Shown here in pieces: positions 55,000-62,467 of a stretch of 64,000 bases of DNA. The stretch lies in the NCBI GenBank assembly GCA_052400625.1, contig JBQTGH010000007.1. One strand, written 5' to 3'. This stretch comes from Thermophagus sp052400625. Its GTDB lineage: Bacteria; Bacteroidota; Bacteroidia; Bacteroidales; Marinilabiliaceae. The translations under genes and the position numbers were made by a program. The notes under the pieces were generated by a model. It was given only the letters and a program-made list of their open reading frames with translations. It had not been told where the DNA came from and did no database searches. Each line of letters starts with the position of its first letter. Position 1 is the stretch's first letter.

Positions 55000-55947
55000 T
55001 TAATGGTGGGGCTCGTTGGGTTTATAGCTGTGGACGTGTCTGCTTACTTTGGCCTGATAAAGATCCTTAATGGTAATGATAATGCCGGTTTCTTCAACTT
55101 CTCCAAATCGCTCATTAATGGCGGTTCCAAAAGTTCGGAGTGAAGGGGACAGATTCATGTAGGCATTGATCAAAGGCGGTATGTTCTCTCCCAGTTCTCT
55201 GACCGTTTTGCTAAGCGTCCGGTAATCATCGGCAAAGGAGTCTCCTGAAAAAATTTCCTGAATCTCGATTTCGGTCAGTTCCGATTTGATGGGTTTAAAT
55301 GGATAGACCAATTTATCGGGATCGTTGAAATATTTGTCCATGAAAGCTCTGATGAGGCTTCGAACTTTGGGGTTGGAATGGGTGTACATGGTAACTTTTC
55401 CGAAGAAGAATTCCATTTTTGGATGGTTGATAATCAACGATCCCAGTCCGTCCCATAAGTTGTCGAGCGCATAGAGGCTCTTGGCGCCCATTTTGCTCGA
55501 CTGGTATTGGGGTTGAACGAATGAACGTCCCAGTTCAATGGTTTTAGGCAAATATTCGTTAATGAATTTTTCGGAGAAATGAAACATGCGCGCAGTGGCT
55601 AAGGGAATCTTTCCGTCTGCATCGGGTTTCAGTGTGTCGCACATGATGTAGCGGTAGCCACCCAAAATTTCTCTTGCTTTGGGGTCCCAAACAATAAGTT
55701 GGTGGTAAGGATTGTCCCCGGTGTCGTAGTTGTCGACATCACAATCTTTTCCTGTTCCACCTCCGGCATTTCGGAACGATACTTCGCGTAAGCGTCCCAC
55801 TTCTCTCATCAGGGCCGGTGCTTCATTGCCCGTAAAGTCGTAAATTTTGTTTTCGCCTTTGTTGGTGTAACGCACAAAACGTTCCCTTGTTAATTCAGCT
55901 TCCAGTTCTTCTCTTGGTACAGGTGGAATGATAGGTTTATTTTCCAT
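55000..55947 (-). CDS. glsB: GlsB-like N-acyltransferase (glycine lipid synthesis)
   Basis: A 315-residue GNAT/hemolysin-like N-acyltransferase. The chain reads VGRLREVSFRNAGGGTGKDCDVD, LIVWDPKAREILGGYRY, FINEYLPKTIELGRSFV, which fits the OlsB/GlsB group that moves an acyl chain to an amino acid. In Bacteroides, glsB with glsA makes N-acyl-3-acyloxy glycine lipids. The next gene upstream, 56 nt away, is a PlsC-type acyltransferase, as expected for glsA. It is probably membrane-associated. Name by similarity and context. Confidence 0.78.
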   Translation of the reverse strand: MENKPIIPPVPREELEAELTRERFVRYTNKGENKIYDFTGNEAPALMREVGRLREVSFRNAGGGTGKDCDVDNYDTGDNPYHQLIVWDPKAREILGGYRYIMCDTLKPDADGKIPLATARMFHFSEKFINEYLPKTIELGRSFVQPQYQSSKMGAKSLYALDNLWDGLGSLIINHPKMEFFFGKVTMYTHSNPKVRSLIRAFMDKYFNDPDKLVYPFKPIKSELTEIEIQEIFSGDSFADDYRTLSKTVRELGENIPPLINAYMNLSPSLRTFGTAINERFGEVEETGIIITIKDLYQAKVSRHVHSYKPNEPHH

Positions 55948-56003
55948 TGATTAGCGTTTATTGCTTTGCAAAATAAAAAAAATAGGATTGGGTTGTACTA
56001 ATT

Positions 56004-56879
56004 TTAGTCGATTTTTGCCAGTTCGTAACACTTATCTTTAATTTTTTGTGCCCAGGTTTCGGGATTGCCGCTTTCTTTGATCAGTTGCCAGGAAATGGGC
56101 GTCCCAAAACGAATGGTTAACTTTTGGTTAAACTGCTTGAACATTTCGTCAGGCAGGTACAACATCTCAATATTGGCCTTTATACCTAAAAATTTTCTTA
56201 GGTTGGCCAGCCGATAAAAGAAGTTGGAATTGCGACCGGTAATATGAACCGGCACAATATCGCGTTGGTGTTTGACGGCTTTTCTGACAAAATTATTTTT
56301 CCATTCCAAATCACGAATGATCCCTTTTTGTTTTCGACTGACCAATCCTGCCGGAAACATTAATACCTGAGCATCGGACAGATAAGCCTCTTCAATGAGT
56401 TTAACGGCCGATTTGGAATGTCCGCCGTGCTTATTGATGGGTACGAAAATATTATCTAGGGGTTTCAGATTCAACAGAATATCATTTACCGGGAATTTTA
56501 TCTCTGGAAATTTCTCACTAACGGCCGCAATGAGGGCTATGCCGTCTAAGCCTCCCAGTGGGTGGTTGCTGGCAAATAAAAAACGACCTTCATCGGGCAG
56601 ATTGTCGAGCCCAACGGCTGTATAGCCGGCACCAAACAGGTCGTCCAAAATGGATCTGGCAAATTCAACACCCTTTAAATGACCTTTTTCCGATAAAAAA
56701 TCATTGATCTCATTTTGGTGAACGATACGTTTCAGGTAGTTGATTATAAACTTGGGTATGATCTTTAACAGAGAAGGGTTTTTGCTGGCAAAAACCTGCT
56801 CAACATCTATGAATTTTTTTTCGGTTTTAACGTCGTTGAAGCCTTTAGGTCCCATTTGGTAAATATTTTGATGGGCCAA
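56004..56879 (-). CDS. glsA: GlsA-like O-acyltransferase (glycine lipid synthesis)
   Basis: A 291-residue PlsC-type acyltransferase. The catalytic motif is SNHPLGGLDG (H followed four residues later by D), then VPINKHGGHSKSAV and LMFPAGLVSRKQKG for substrate binding. It would add the second acyl group to the N-acylated amino acid made by the neighbouring GlsB-like protein. It is upstream of glsB on the same strand. I cannot exclude an ordinary lysophospholipid acyltransferase, but the pairing supports glsA. Confidence 0.75.
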   Translation of the reverse strand: MAHQNIYQMGPKGFNDVKTEKKFIDVEQVFASKNPSLLKIIPKFIINYLKRIVHQNEINDFLSEKGHLKGVEFARSILDDLFGAGYTAVGLDNLPDEGRFLFASNHPLGGLDGIALIAAVSEKFPEIKFPVNDILLNLKPLDNIFVPINKHGGHSKSAVKLIEEAYLSDAQVLMFPAGLVSRKQKGIIRDLEWKNNFVRKAVKHQRDIVPVHITGRNSNFFYRLANLRKFLGIKANIEMLYLPDEMFKQFNQKLTIRFGTPISWQLIKESGNPETWAQKIKDKCYELAKID

Positions 56880-57030
56880 TATTACAAAAAAATGAGCTTA
56901 TTTCATCAAGAATGAACGGACAACCCGCAGCGATTTCCCATGCAATGATGGGGGTACAGAATCTCAATGCAAAAATTGTTAGGGGGAAAGGGTAGGCCCC
57001 TTTAATGAAGAAGGCATACCCGACTGGGCT

Positions 57031-57573
57031 TTAATTTTTGATCCATTGAATGATTTCGGGATCGTCGGGTTTTGTTTTTGGCGGGATCACCTTTTCAAGT
57101 TTTCCGTCGGCGCTGATTAGGTATTTTTGGAAATTCCACTTGACTTTGCTGCTGAGGACACCGTTCAATTCTTTGTTGGTCAGCCATTGGTACAAGGGAT
57201 GCTGATCGTCGCCTTTGACGCTGATTTTTTCCATAATGGGGAAGGTGACGCCGTAATTGACCTGGCAAAAGTTGCGAATTTCTTCCGGTGTGCCGGGCTC
57301 CTGATTCAGAAAATTATTGGCGGGGAAACCAAGAATGATAAAACCGTTACCGCCATATTTTTGATAAATCTCTTGTAATTGTTGGTATTGAGGGGTAAAT
57401 CCACATTTGCTGGCGGTGTTTACTATCATTACTTTTTTCCCTTTCAACCGGGAAAAATCGAAAGTCTCGCCATCAATGGTTTTTACTTTGAAGTTGTAAA
57501 AATCGTTCTGACCTACCACGAAGGAAAGACCGGCCAGAAGAAGAATCGTTGTGAAGAATAGTTTTATTTTCAT
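57031..57573 (-). CDS. Exported glutathione peroxidase-like thiol peroxidase
   Basis: A 180-residue protein with a signal peptide (about 1-22, VVGQ) and a thioredoxin-fold peroxidase core. The peroxidatic cysteine is C57 in NTASKCGFT, and WNF is kept in VKWNFQKYLI. The Gln of the usual tetrad is changed: FPANNFLNQEPG in place of FPCNQFGxQEPG, so both the second cysteine and the Gln are missing, as in several Bacteroidetes. It reduces peroxides in the periplasm, probably with thioredoxin-like partners. Its ATG is the tail ATG of repeat copy G. Confidence 0.9.
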   Translation of the reverse strand: MKIKLFFTTILLLAGLSFVVGQNDFYNFKVKTIDGETFDFSRLKGKKVMIVNTASKCGFTPQYQQLQEIYQKYGGNGFIILGFPANNFLNQEPGTPEEIRNFCQVNYGVTFPIMEKISVKGDDQHPLYQWLTNKELNGVLSSKVKWNFQKYLISADGKLEKVIPPKTKPDDPEIIQWIKN

Positions 57574-57676
57574 TCGTATATAATTTATTTAAGTCATTGG
57601 TGGAATGGAACTCGCATGACCATTAGTTTATACATGTTCTTATTGTGACAAACTAAGTTGGTCATGCTCGTTTCAT
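57571..57676 (-). repeat. Dispersed start-codon repeat, copy G (before the peroxidase)
   Basis: On the minus strand the head ATGAAACGAGCATGAC (57676-57661) pairs with GTCATGCGAGTTCCAT (57620-57605). The loop is TTGTCACAATAAGAACATGT then ATAAA. The tail CCACCAATGACTTAAATAAA ends TTATATACGAATGAAA; its ATG starts the peroxidase gene. Confidence 0.92.
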
Positions 57677-58048
57677 AAAGCTAAATATTGAGGTTCTATT
57701 AATTCGTGCGTTGGTCATTGTGGTTTGGCGCCATGACAGGCGCTGAGGTTTATTTTGCAAAAGTTTAATAACTCGTTTTTTGTATAAAGTAAAACCTACC
57801 TTGGTGAGATTAAATCCTAAATTCGCTTGGCAGGCTTTTGATCGCTGTGCATTATGGATTTTGGCTTCACATATAAGTAAAACAGCGCTCCGTGTTTTTG
57901 GTTTATTTTTAGCGTATAAAGTTGCTTGGCCTAAAGGGTGTCTGCATTCCGAAAAGAGGAAGATGCAAATGGTTGCTTGTTCGATGGATTGATGTTGATT
58001 ACAACAATATATGGATGGATAAAGTCGTTGGTAAAAAGATGAGGGCAT
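57662..58048 (-). CDS. Doubtful 128-codon frame between repeat copies G and H
   Basis: The frame opens 21 nt inside the expected start of copy H, whose tail ATG is followed at once by AAA and TAA, so no gene is joined there. The translation is basic and Cys/Lys-rich (HPLGQATLYAKNKPKTRSA, LGFNLTKVGFTLYKKRV), with no domain seen, and its stop codon is the TGA of the head of copy G. It may be a decayed cargo gene or non-coding DNA. Confidence 0.2.
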   Translation of the reverse strand: MPSSFYQRLYPSIYCCNQHQSIEQATICIFLFSECRHPLGQATLYAKNKPKTRSAVLLICEAKIHNAQRSKACQANLGFNLTKVGFTLYKKRVIKLLQNKPQRLSWRQTTMTNARINRTSIFSFMKRA

Positions 58049-58068
58049 TTGACTTGTAGCAATTATTT

Positions 58069-58174
58069 CATCCGTATAAAATTAGGTTAAATCATTGGTC
58101 TGATGGAACTCGCATGACCATTCGTTTGTACATGTTCTGGTTGTGTCCAACTTCGTTGGTCATGCTCGTTTTAT
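58069..58174 (-). repeat. Dispersed start-codon repeat, copy H
   Basis: On the minus strand the head reads ATAAAACGAGCATGAC (58174-58159; the first ATG is lost) and pairs with GTCATGCGAGTTCCAT (58118-58103). The tail ends TTTATACGGATGAAA, but the next codon is TAA. It lies 393 nt upstream of copy G in the same orientation. Confidence 0.9.
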
Positions 58175-58189
58175 TTATTAAAAAGTAAT

Positions 58190-58216
58190 AAAGTGGGGTA
58201 AAGTGGTTGATTGTGG
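58190..58216 (+). promoter_or_regulatory. MraZ operator
   Basis: Three boxes in a 10-bp period: AAAGTGG (58190-58196), AAAGTGG (58200-58206) and ATTGTGG (58210-58216). Known MraZ proteins bind direct repeats of TGGG or AAAGTGG type at the same spacing and repress their own operon. It overlaps the likely -33 region of a promoter whose -7 box is TAGCTTTA near 58230. Confidence 0.75.
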
Positions 58217-58259
58217 TTCAAAAAAATTGTAGCTTTACGGAAATATTTCTCAAACCGTA

Positions 58260-58715
58260 ATGTGCACATTTATTGGAGATTTTGAGTGTAGAACTGACGC
58301 AAAAGGTCGCATAGTTTTTCCTTCCGTCTTTAAAAGGGAATTGGGAGCGGGCGATTTGCGTCTGATAGTTCGAAAAGATTTGTTTGAGCCTTGCTTGGTG
58401 CTTTACCCCTATTCCGTTTGGGAAGAAAAGCTGGAACGTATCCGGGCGGGTTTAAATCCTTACAATCGGGAGCACACCCGGTTTCTTCGTCTATTTTTTC
58501 GTGGTTCTGCCGAGGTTTCATTGGATGGGAACGGTCGATTTTTAGTGCCCAAGCGCTTGATGGAACAAGTAGAGATTGATCGTGAAGTTGTTTTGTTAGG
58601 AGTAGACAGGTATATAGAAATGTGGAATAAAGAAGGATATTATAGAAAAGATATGACCCAGGATGAATTGGGAAATCTTGCCGAGAAGATTTTTGGAGAT
58701 AATATTACATTTTAA
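58260..58715 (+). CDS. mraZ: Transcriptional regulator MraZ
   Basis: A 151-residue MraZ with two AbrB/SpoVT-type beta-hairpin halves. The first has the CRTDAKGRIVFPSVFK signature and the second the matching AEVSLDGNGRFLVPKRLM. It binds DNA as a ring and represses the division and cell wall operon, which starts here. A cluster of its operator repeats lies 44 nt upstream. Confidence 0.95.
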   Translation: MCTFIGDFECRTDAKGRIVFPSVFKRELGAGDLRLIVRKDLFEPCLVLYPYSVWEEKLERIRAGLNPYNREHTRFLRLFFRGSAEVSLDGNGRFLVPKRLMEQVEIDREVVLLGVDRYIEMWNKEGYYRKDMTQDELGNLAEKIFGDNITF

Positions 58716-58719
58716 GAGG

Positions 58720-58915
58720 ATGAAATGAGCATGACGATGTGAGATTTCACAACCAAAATGTATAAAAGGGCAGGGTTAGAAGTGCAAAGGAAGAAGGGGA
58801 ATTGATCAATTTCATGTTTTGCGGGAAGGATGGTTTTCCTCTTTAAGAGATTGATGGGTGAGCGATGGACATAATAAGCTTTAAAGTAATTATATAAATT
58901 TATTTTATACTGATG
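58720..58915 (+). repeat. Diverged dispersed repeat, copy I (between mraZ and rsmH)
   Basis: It begins ATGAAATGAGCATGACGATG (ATG at 58720), has TTTCACAACCAAAATGTATA, then a unique stretch, and ends TTATATAAATTTATTTTATA then CTGATGAAATG. The tail ATG (58913) is out of frame with rsmH, whose ATG is 5 nt downstream. The right arm of the inverted pair is lost. Confidence 0.6.
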
Positions 58916-58917
58916 AA

Positions 58918-59829
58918 ATGGTGTCAACTCAATATCACATACCGGTCTTATTAAAAACAGCCATAGAGGGGTTGAATATTAATCCTTCCGGGGTATATGT
59001 TGACTTGACTTTTGGTGGTGGAGGACATAGTCGGGCCATTCTGGAGCAATTGGGGCCTGAAGGTCGATTGATTGCCTTTGATCAGGATAAAGATTCATGG
59101 AAAAATGCACCCGACGATCAACGTTTTGTGCTGGTAAAGCACAATTTTAGATATTTGCAGCACTTTCTGGATTATCTGGGAATCTCCACGGTGGATGGGG
59201 TATTGGGTGATTTAGGGGTATCGTCGCATCACTTTGATGTGGCCGAGCGTGGGTTTTCGTTCCGCTTTAATGGCCCTCTGGATATGCGGATGTCGGCGGG
59301 ATCGAGCCTTACCGCCGCAGGGATATTAAATAGTTATGCCGGAGAGAAATTATTTTCCATTTTTAAGATGTATGGAGAAATTAAGAATCCGGGACGATTG
59401 GTGAAGTCAATTCTCAGCTATAGAGAGACACATTCTTTTGAAAATACTTTTGAATTCAAAGAGGTGGCACGTAATTCCGCACCTCGTAATGAAGAAAATA
59501 AATACCTGGCAAGAGTTTTTCAAGCACTGAGAATTGAAGTGAACCGTGAAATGACGGCTTTACAAGAACTTTTTTCCCGATTGCCGGAAGTGATACATCA
59601 CGGAGGGCGATTGGTAATAATATCATATCATTCGTTGGAAGATCGAATGGTTAAGAATTTCATCCGGTCGGGACATTATGATCAGAGTCAGGCGGAGACC
59701 GATCTTTACGGTCATCGGGATGTTCCTTTTAAGGCTGTTGTTCGAAAAGCCGTGGTGCCTGATGAAATTGAAATCGCTGACAATCCAAGAGCCAGAAGTG
59801 CCAAACTAAGAATTGCTGAGAGGATATGA
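58918..59829 (+). CDS. rsmH: 16S rRNA (cytosine(1402)-N4)-methyltransferase
   Basis: A 303-residue SAM methyltransferase acting on C1402 of 16S rRNA in the decoding centre. Start HIPVLLKTAIEGL, SAM motif VDLTFGGGGHSRAIL, FDQDKDSW, GVLGDLGVSSHHFDVAERGFSF and the C-terminal ISYHSLEDRMVKNF are all typical. It is the second dcw gene and overlaps the ftsL-like gene by 4 nt (ATGA). Confidence 0.97.
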   Translation: MVSTQYHIPVLLKTAIEGLNINPSGVYVDLTFGGGGHSRAILEQLGPEGRLIAFDQDKDSWKNAPDDQRFVLVKHNFRYLQHFLDYLGISTVDGVLGDLGVSSHHFDVAERGFSFRFNGPLDMRMSAGSSLTAAGILNSYAGEKLFSIFKMYGEIKNPGRLVKSILSYRETHSFENTFEFKEVARNSAPRNEENKYLARVFQALRIEVNREMTALQELFSRLPEVIHHGGRLVIISYHSLEDRMVKNFIRSGHYDQSQAETDLYGHRDVPFKAVVRKAVVPDEIEIADNPRARSAKLRIAERI

Positions 59830-60224
59830 TTTGGTCTCGTTCAAAAAAAAAGCCCGGAGAAGCTGAATTTCTTACCGGAAAGGAAGAGTTTAAAGAGCTT
59901 AAGGGAATTTCATTTAAGGAATTTTTGCACGGTCGGTTCCTGGCAGGAAAGGAACTAGGACGCCATTGGGGGTTTATGACTTTTATTGTTTTTCTGGCAT
60001 TTCTGTATATTGGAAATCGTTACCAGATGGAACATTTATTGGATCGGCAGGCAGATTTGATGAAAGAACTTAAAGAATTGAAATATGAAGCCATTACCAC
60101 CTCTTCCGAACTGATGAATATGAGTAAGCAAAGTGAAGTAATGGAACGGGTGCGTAAGGCCGGTATCAATCTGGAAGTTCTTAAAACACCGCCCAGGATT
60201 CTTAAAGTTGAAAAAATGGAATAG
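59826..60224 (+). CDS. FtsL-like cell division protein
   Basis: A 132-residue single-pass membrane protein. A long charged cytoplasmic part (about 1-55) leads into one hydrophobic helix (about 56-73, FMTFIVFLAFLYIG) and a periplasmic coiled-coil (ADLMKELKELKYEAITTSSELMNMSKQSEVMERVRKAG). Shape and position between rsmH and ftsI fit FtsL, which recruits FtsI through FtsB and FtsQ. Sequence itself is poorly conserved. It overlaps rsmH by 4 nt. Confidence 0.82.
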   Translation: MIWSRSKKKPGEAEFLTGKEEFKELKGISFKEFLHGRFLAGKELGRHWGFMTFIVFLAFLYIGNRYQMEHLLDRQADLMKELKELKYEAITTSSELMNMSKQSEVMERVRKAGINLEVLKTPPRILKVEKME

Positions 60225-60343
60225 GTATTTTTTTGTTGGGCATCACCTAAACAATCAATACCGGAGGCGGATTTGTTGATTCAAAAGTTAAAATATTGAT
60301 AAAAGACAATATCGTATTATTTTTTTGTTTTTAATTAATACCC

Positions 60344-62458
60344 ATGACTATCAAACAAAAAATATTAATAAGACTTGGCATTATTTACTCTCTGTTTGGA
60401 GTCCTTGTTCTTTTTATTTTGTTTGAACTGGTCAAACTGAAAATTTTTGAAGCTTCCAAATGGGAAGAGAAAGCCAGAACACTCGAGAGCAATAGTGTTG
60501 TTATAGAGGCCAACAGGGGCAATATACTGGATGAAAACGGGAAAAAAATTTCCCTCTCGGTGCCCAGTTATCGGATTTACATGGATTTACATGCCAATGG
60601 TTTGACCGGCGCGGTGTTTAATGACGGAATTGATAGTCTGGCCATTTGTTTGTCTCAGTTTTTCGGAGATCATTCAGCTTCCTATTACAAACGAGATCTG
60701 ATCCAGGCACGACGAAAGGGCGAAAGATATCATTTGGTTCATCCCCGGAAAGTGTCGTACATAGAACTTCAGCAAATTAAAGAATTTCCGATTTTCCGCC
60801 GAGGAAGAAATTCCGGTGGTTTCATACCCCGGCAGTATGAGGAGCGTCGACTTCCATTTGGCTCGTTGGCGGCCCGTACAATTGGAAAACTTTACGGTGA
60901 GCGCGCCAAAGGCGGGATGGTAGGGCTGGAACGGGCCTATGACAATGTGCTAAAAGGGGCCAACGGTGTTAGTACCTGGAAACGGATTGCCGGCAGTTGG
61001 ATTACGGAAGAAGAAATACCACCTCGAGATGGAAAAAATTTAATCACCACCCTGAATATCGAACTACAGGATGTGGCAGAGCAATCTCTGATGCGTCAGC
61101 TGCGGCTGCACGATGCGCATCATGGTGTGGCCATTCTGATGGAGGTGGAAACCGGAGCGGTGAAAGCCATGGTTAATTTGTACCGGAGCGAACCGGGCAT
61201 CTACATTGAAGATCATTTTAACTATGCCATTGGAGAAGCATTGGAGCCCGGCTCTACCTTTAAACTGGCCTCAATGATTGCAGCCCTGGAAGATGGGAAG
61301 GTAAGACTATCCGATTCCATTGATACCGGGAACGGGGCTTACCGTTATTATGATCGCATCATGCGTGACAGTCACTATGGTGGATTTGGTAAAATAACAG
61401 TAAGAGAAGCTTTTGAAAAGTCTTCCAATATTGGCATCTCCAGGATGATATATGAAAACTATAAGGATAATCCCCGTCGTTTTGTGGACAGATTATATTC
61501 TATCGGCCTCAACAAACCTTTGGGAATTGAAATTAAAGGTGAGGGAGAGCCTGTCATTAAGTATCCGGGAGATCCTTCCTGGTCGGGTGTTACATTACCT
61601 TGGATGTCGATTGGGTATGAGGTAAAAATGACTCCGTTGCAAATTCTTGCTTTTTATAATGCTGTGGCCAATAATGGTCAATTGGTAAAACCGATGTTTG
61701 TGAAGGCCATAAGCCAGCATGGAGAAATACTCAGGGAATTTGAGCCTCAGGTGCTGAATCCTGCTATTTGTTCGGTTGCCACGCTTGAGAAAGTCCGGGA
61801 ACTTCTTAAGGGGGTTGTAGAGCGTGGCACTGCCACCAACATCAGAAATGATATTTACCGAATAGCCGGGAAGACCGGTACAGCTCAAATAGCCAGAGGA
61901 AGGACCGGGTATCGCGGAGATGATGGTGTCGAATATGTTGCCTCGTTTGTGGGATTTTTCCCCGCCAATCAGCCCATGTATTCCTGTATCGTTGTTGTAA
62001 ACAGCCCGTCGAATGATGTTTATTATGGAAATGAGGTGGCCGGGACCGTTTTCCGGGAAATAGCAGACCGAGTATATGCGTTGAGTTACGATAAATTGCC
62101 GGTGGAGGCTACCCGTCCCCAGGTAAAAGAGGGGTTTTTCCCATGGTCGAAAGGAGGACCCATGGACGAATTATCTGTTATTTTTGAAGAACTGGACTTT
62201 CCTGTTCAAAACCAGGCATTAAATTCCAATTGGGTCTCCACTCAGGCGCTGGAGCATGCCATAAAATTACGCCCCAAGAGCATTCCTCGGAAAATTGTTC
62301 CGCTGGTGAAAGGGATGGGAGCCAAAGATGCGGTAGTGGTTTTGGAAAATTGTGGATTAAAGGTAGAGGTTCGTGGCGTGGGAAAGGTGGTTAGTCAATC
62401 TGTAGAGCCGGGAATACCTGTGAAAAAAGGCCAAAGAATTGTGATATATCTTGAATAA
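60344..62458 (+). CDS. ftsI: Penicillin-binding protein 3-type division transpeptidase with PASTA domain
   Basis: A 704-residue class B PBP: membrane helix about 10-30, dimerisation domain, transpeptidase motifs STFK (S304-K307), SSN (360-362) and KTGT (510-513), and one C-terminal PASTA domain (about 645-704, GAKDAVVVLENCGLKVEVRG). It cross-links septal peptidoglycan. PASTA on a Gram-negative FtsI is common in Bacteroidetes. It follows the ftsL-like gene by 119 nt. Confidence 0.95.
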   Translation: MTIKQKILIRLGIIYSLFGVLVLFILFELVKLKIFEASKWEEKARTLESNSVVIEANRGNILDENGKKISLSVPSYRIYMDLHANGLTGAVFNDGIDSLAICLSQFFGDHSASYYKRDLIQARRKGERYHLVHPRKVSYIELQQIKEFPIFRRGRNSGGFIPRQYEERRLPFGSLAARTIGKLYGERAKGGMVGLERAYDNVLKGANGVSTWKRIAGSWITEEEIPPRDGKNLITTLNIELQDVAEQSLMRQLRLHDAHHGVAILMEVETGAVKAMVNLYRSEPGIYIEDHFNYAIGEALEPGSTFKLASMIAALEDGKVRLSDSIDTGNGAYRYYDRIMRDSHYGGFGKITVREAFEKSSNIGISRMIYENYKDNPRRFVDRLYSIGLNKPLGIEIKGEGEPVIKYPGDPSWSGVTLPWMSIGYEVKMTPLQILAFYNAVANNGQLVKPMFVKAISQHGEILREFEPQVLNPAICSVATLEKVRELLKGVVERGTATNIRNDIYRIAGKTGTAQIARGRTGYRGDDGVEYVASFVGFFPANQPMYSCIVVVNSPSNDVYYGNEVAGTVFREIADRVYALSYDKLPVEATRPQVKEGFFPWSKGGPMDELSVIFEELDFPVQNQALNSNWVSTQALEHAIKLRPKSIPRKIVPLVKGMGAKDAVVVLENCGLKVEVRGVGKVVSQSVEPGIPVKKGQRIVIYLE

Positions 62459-62467
62459 AATAATTGA

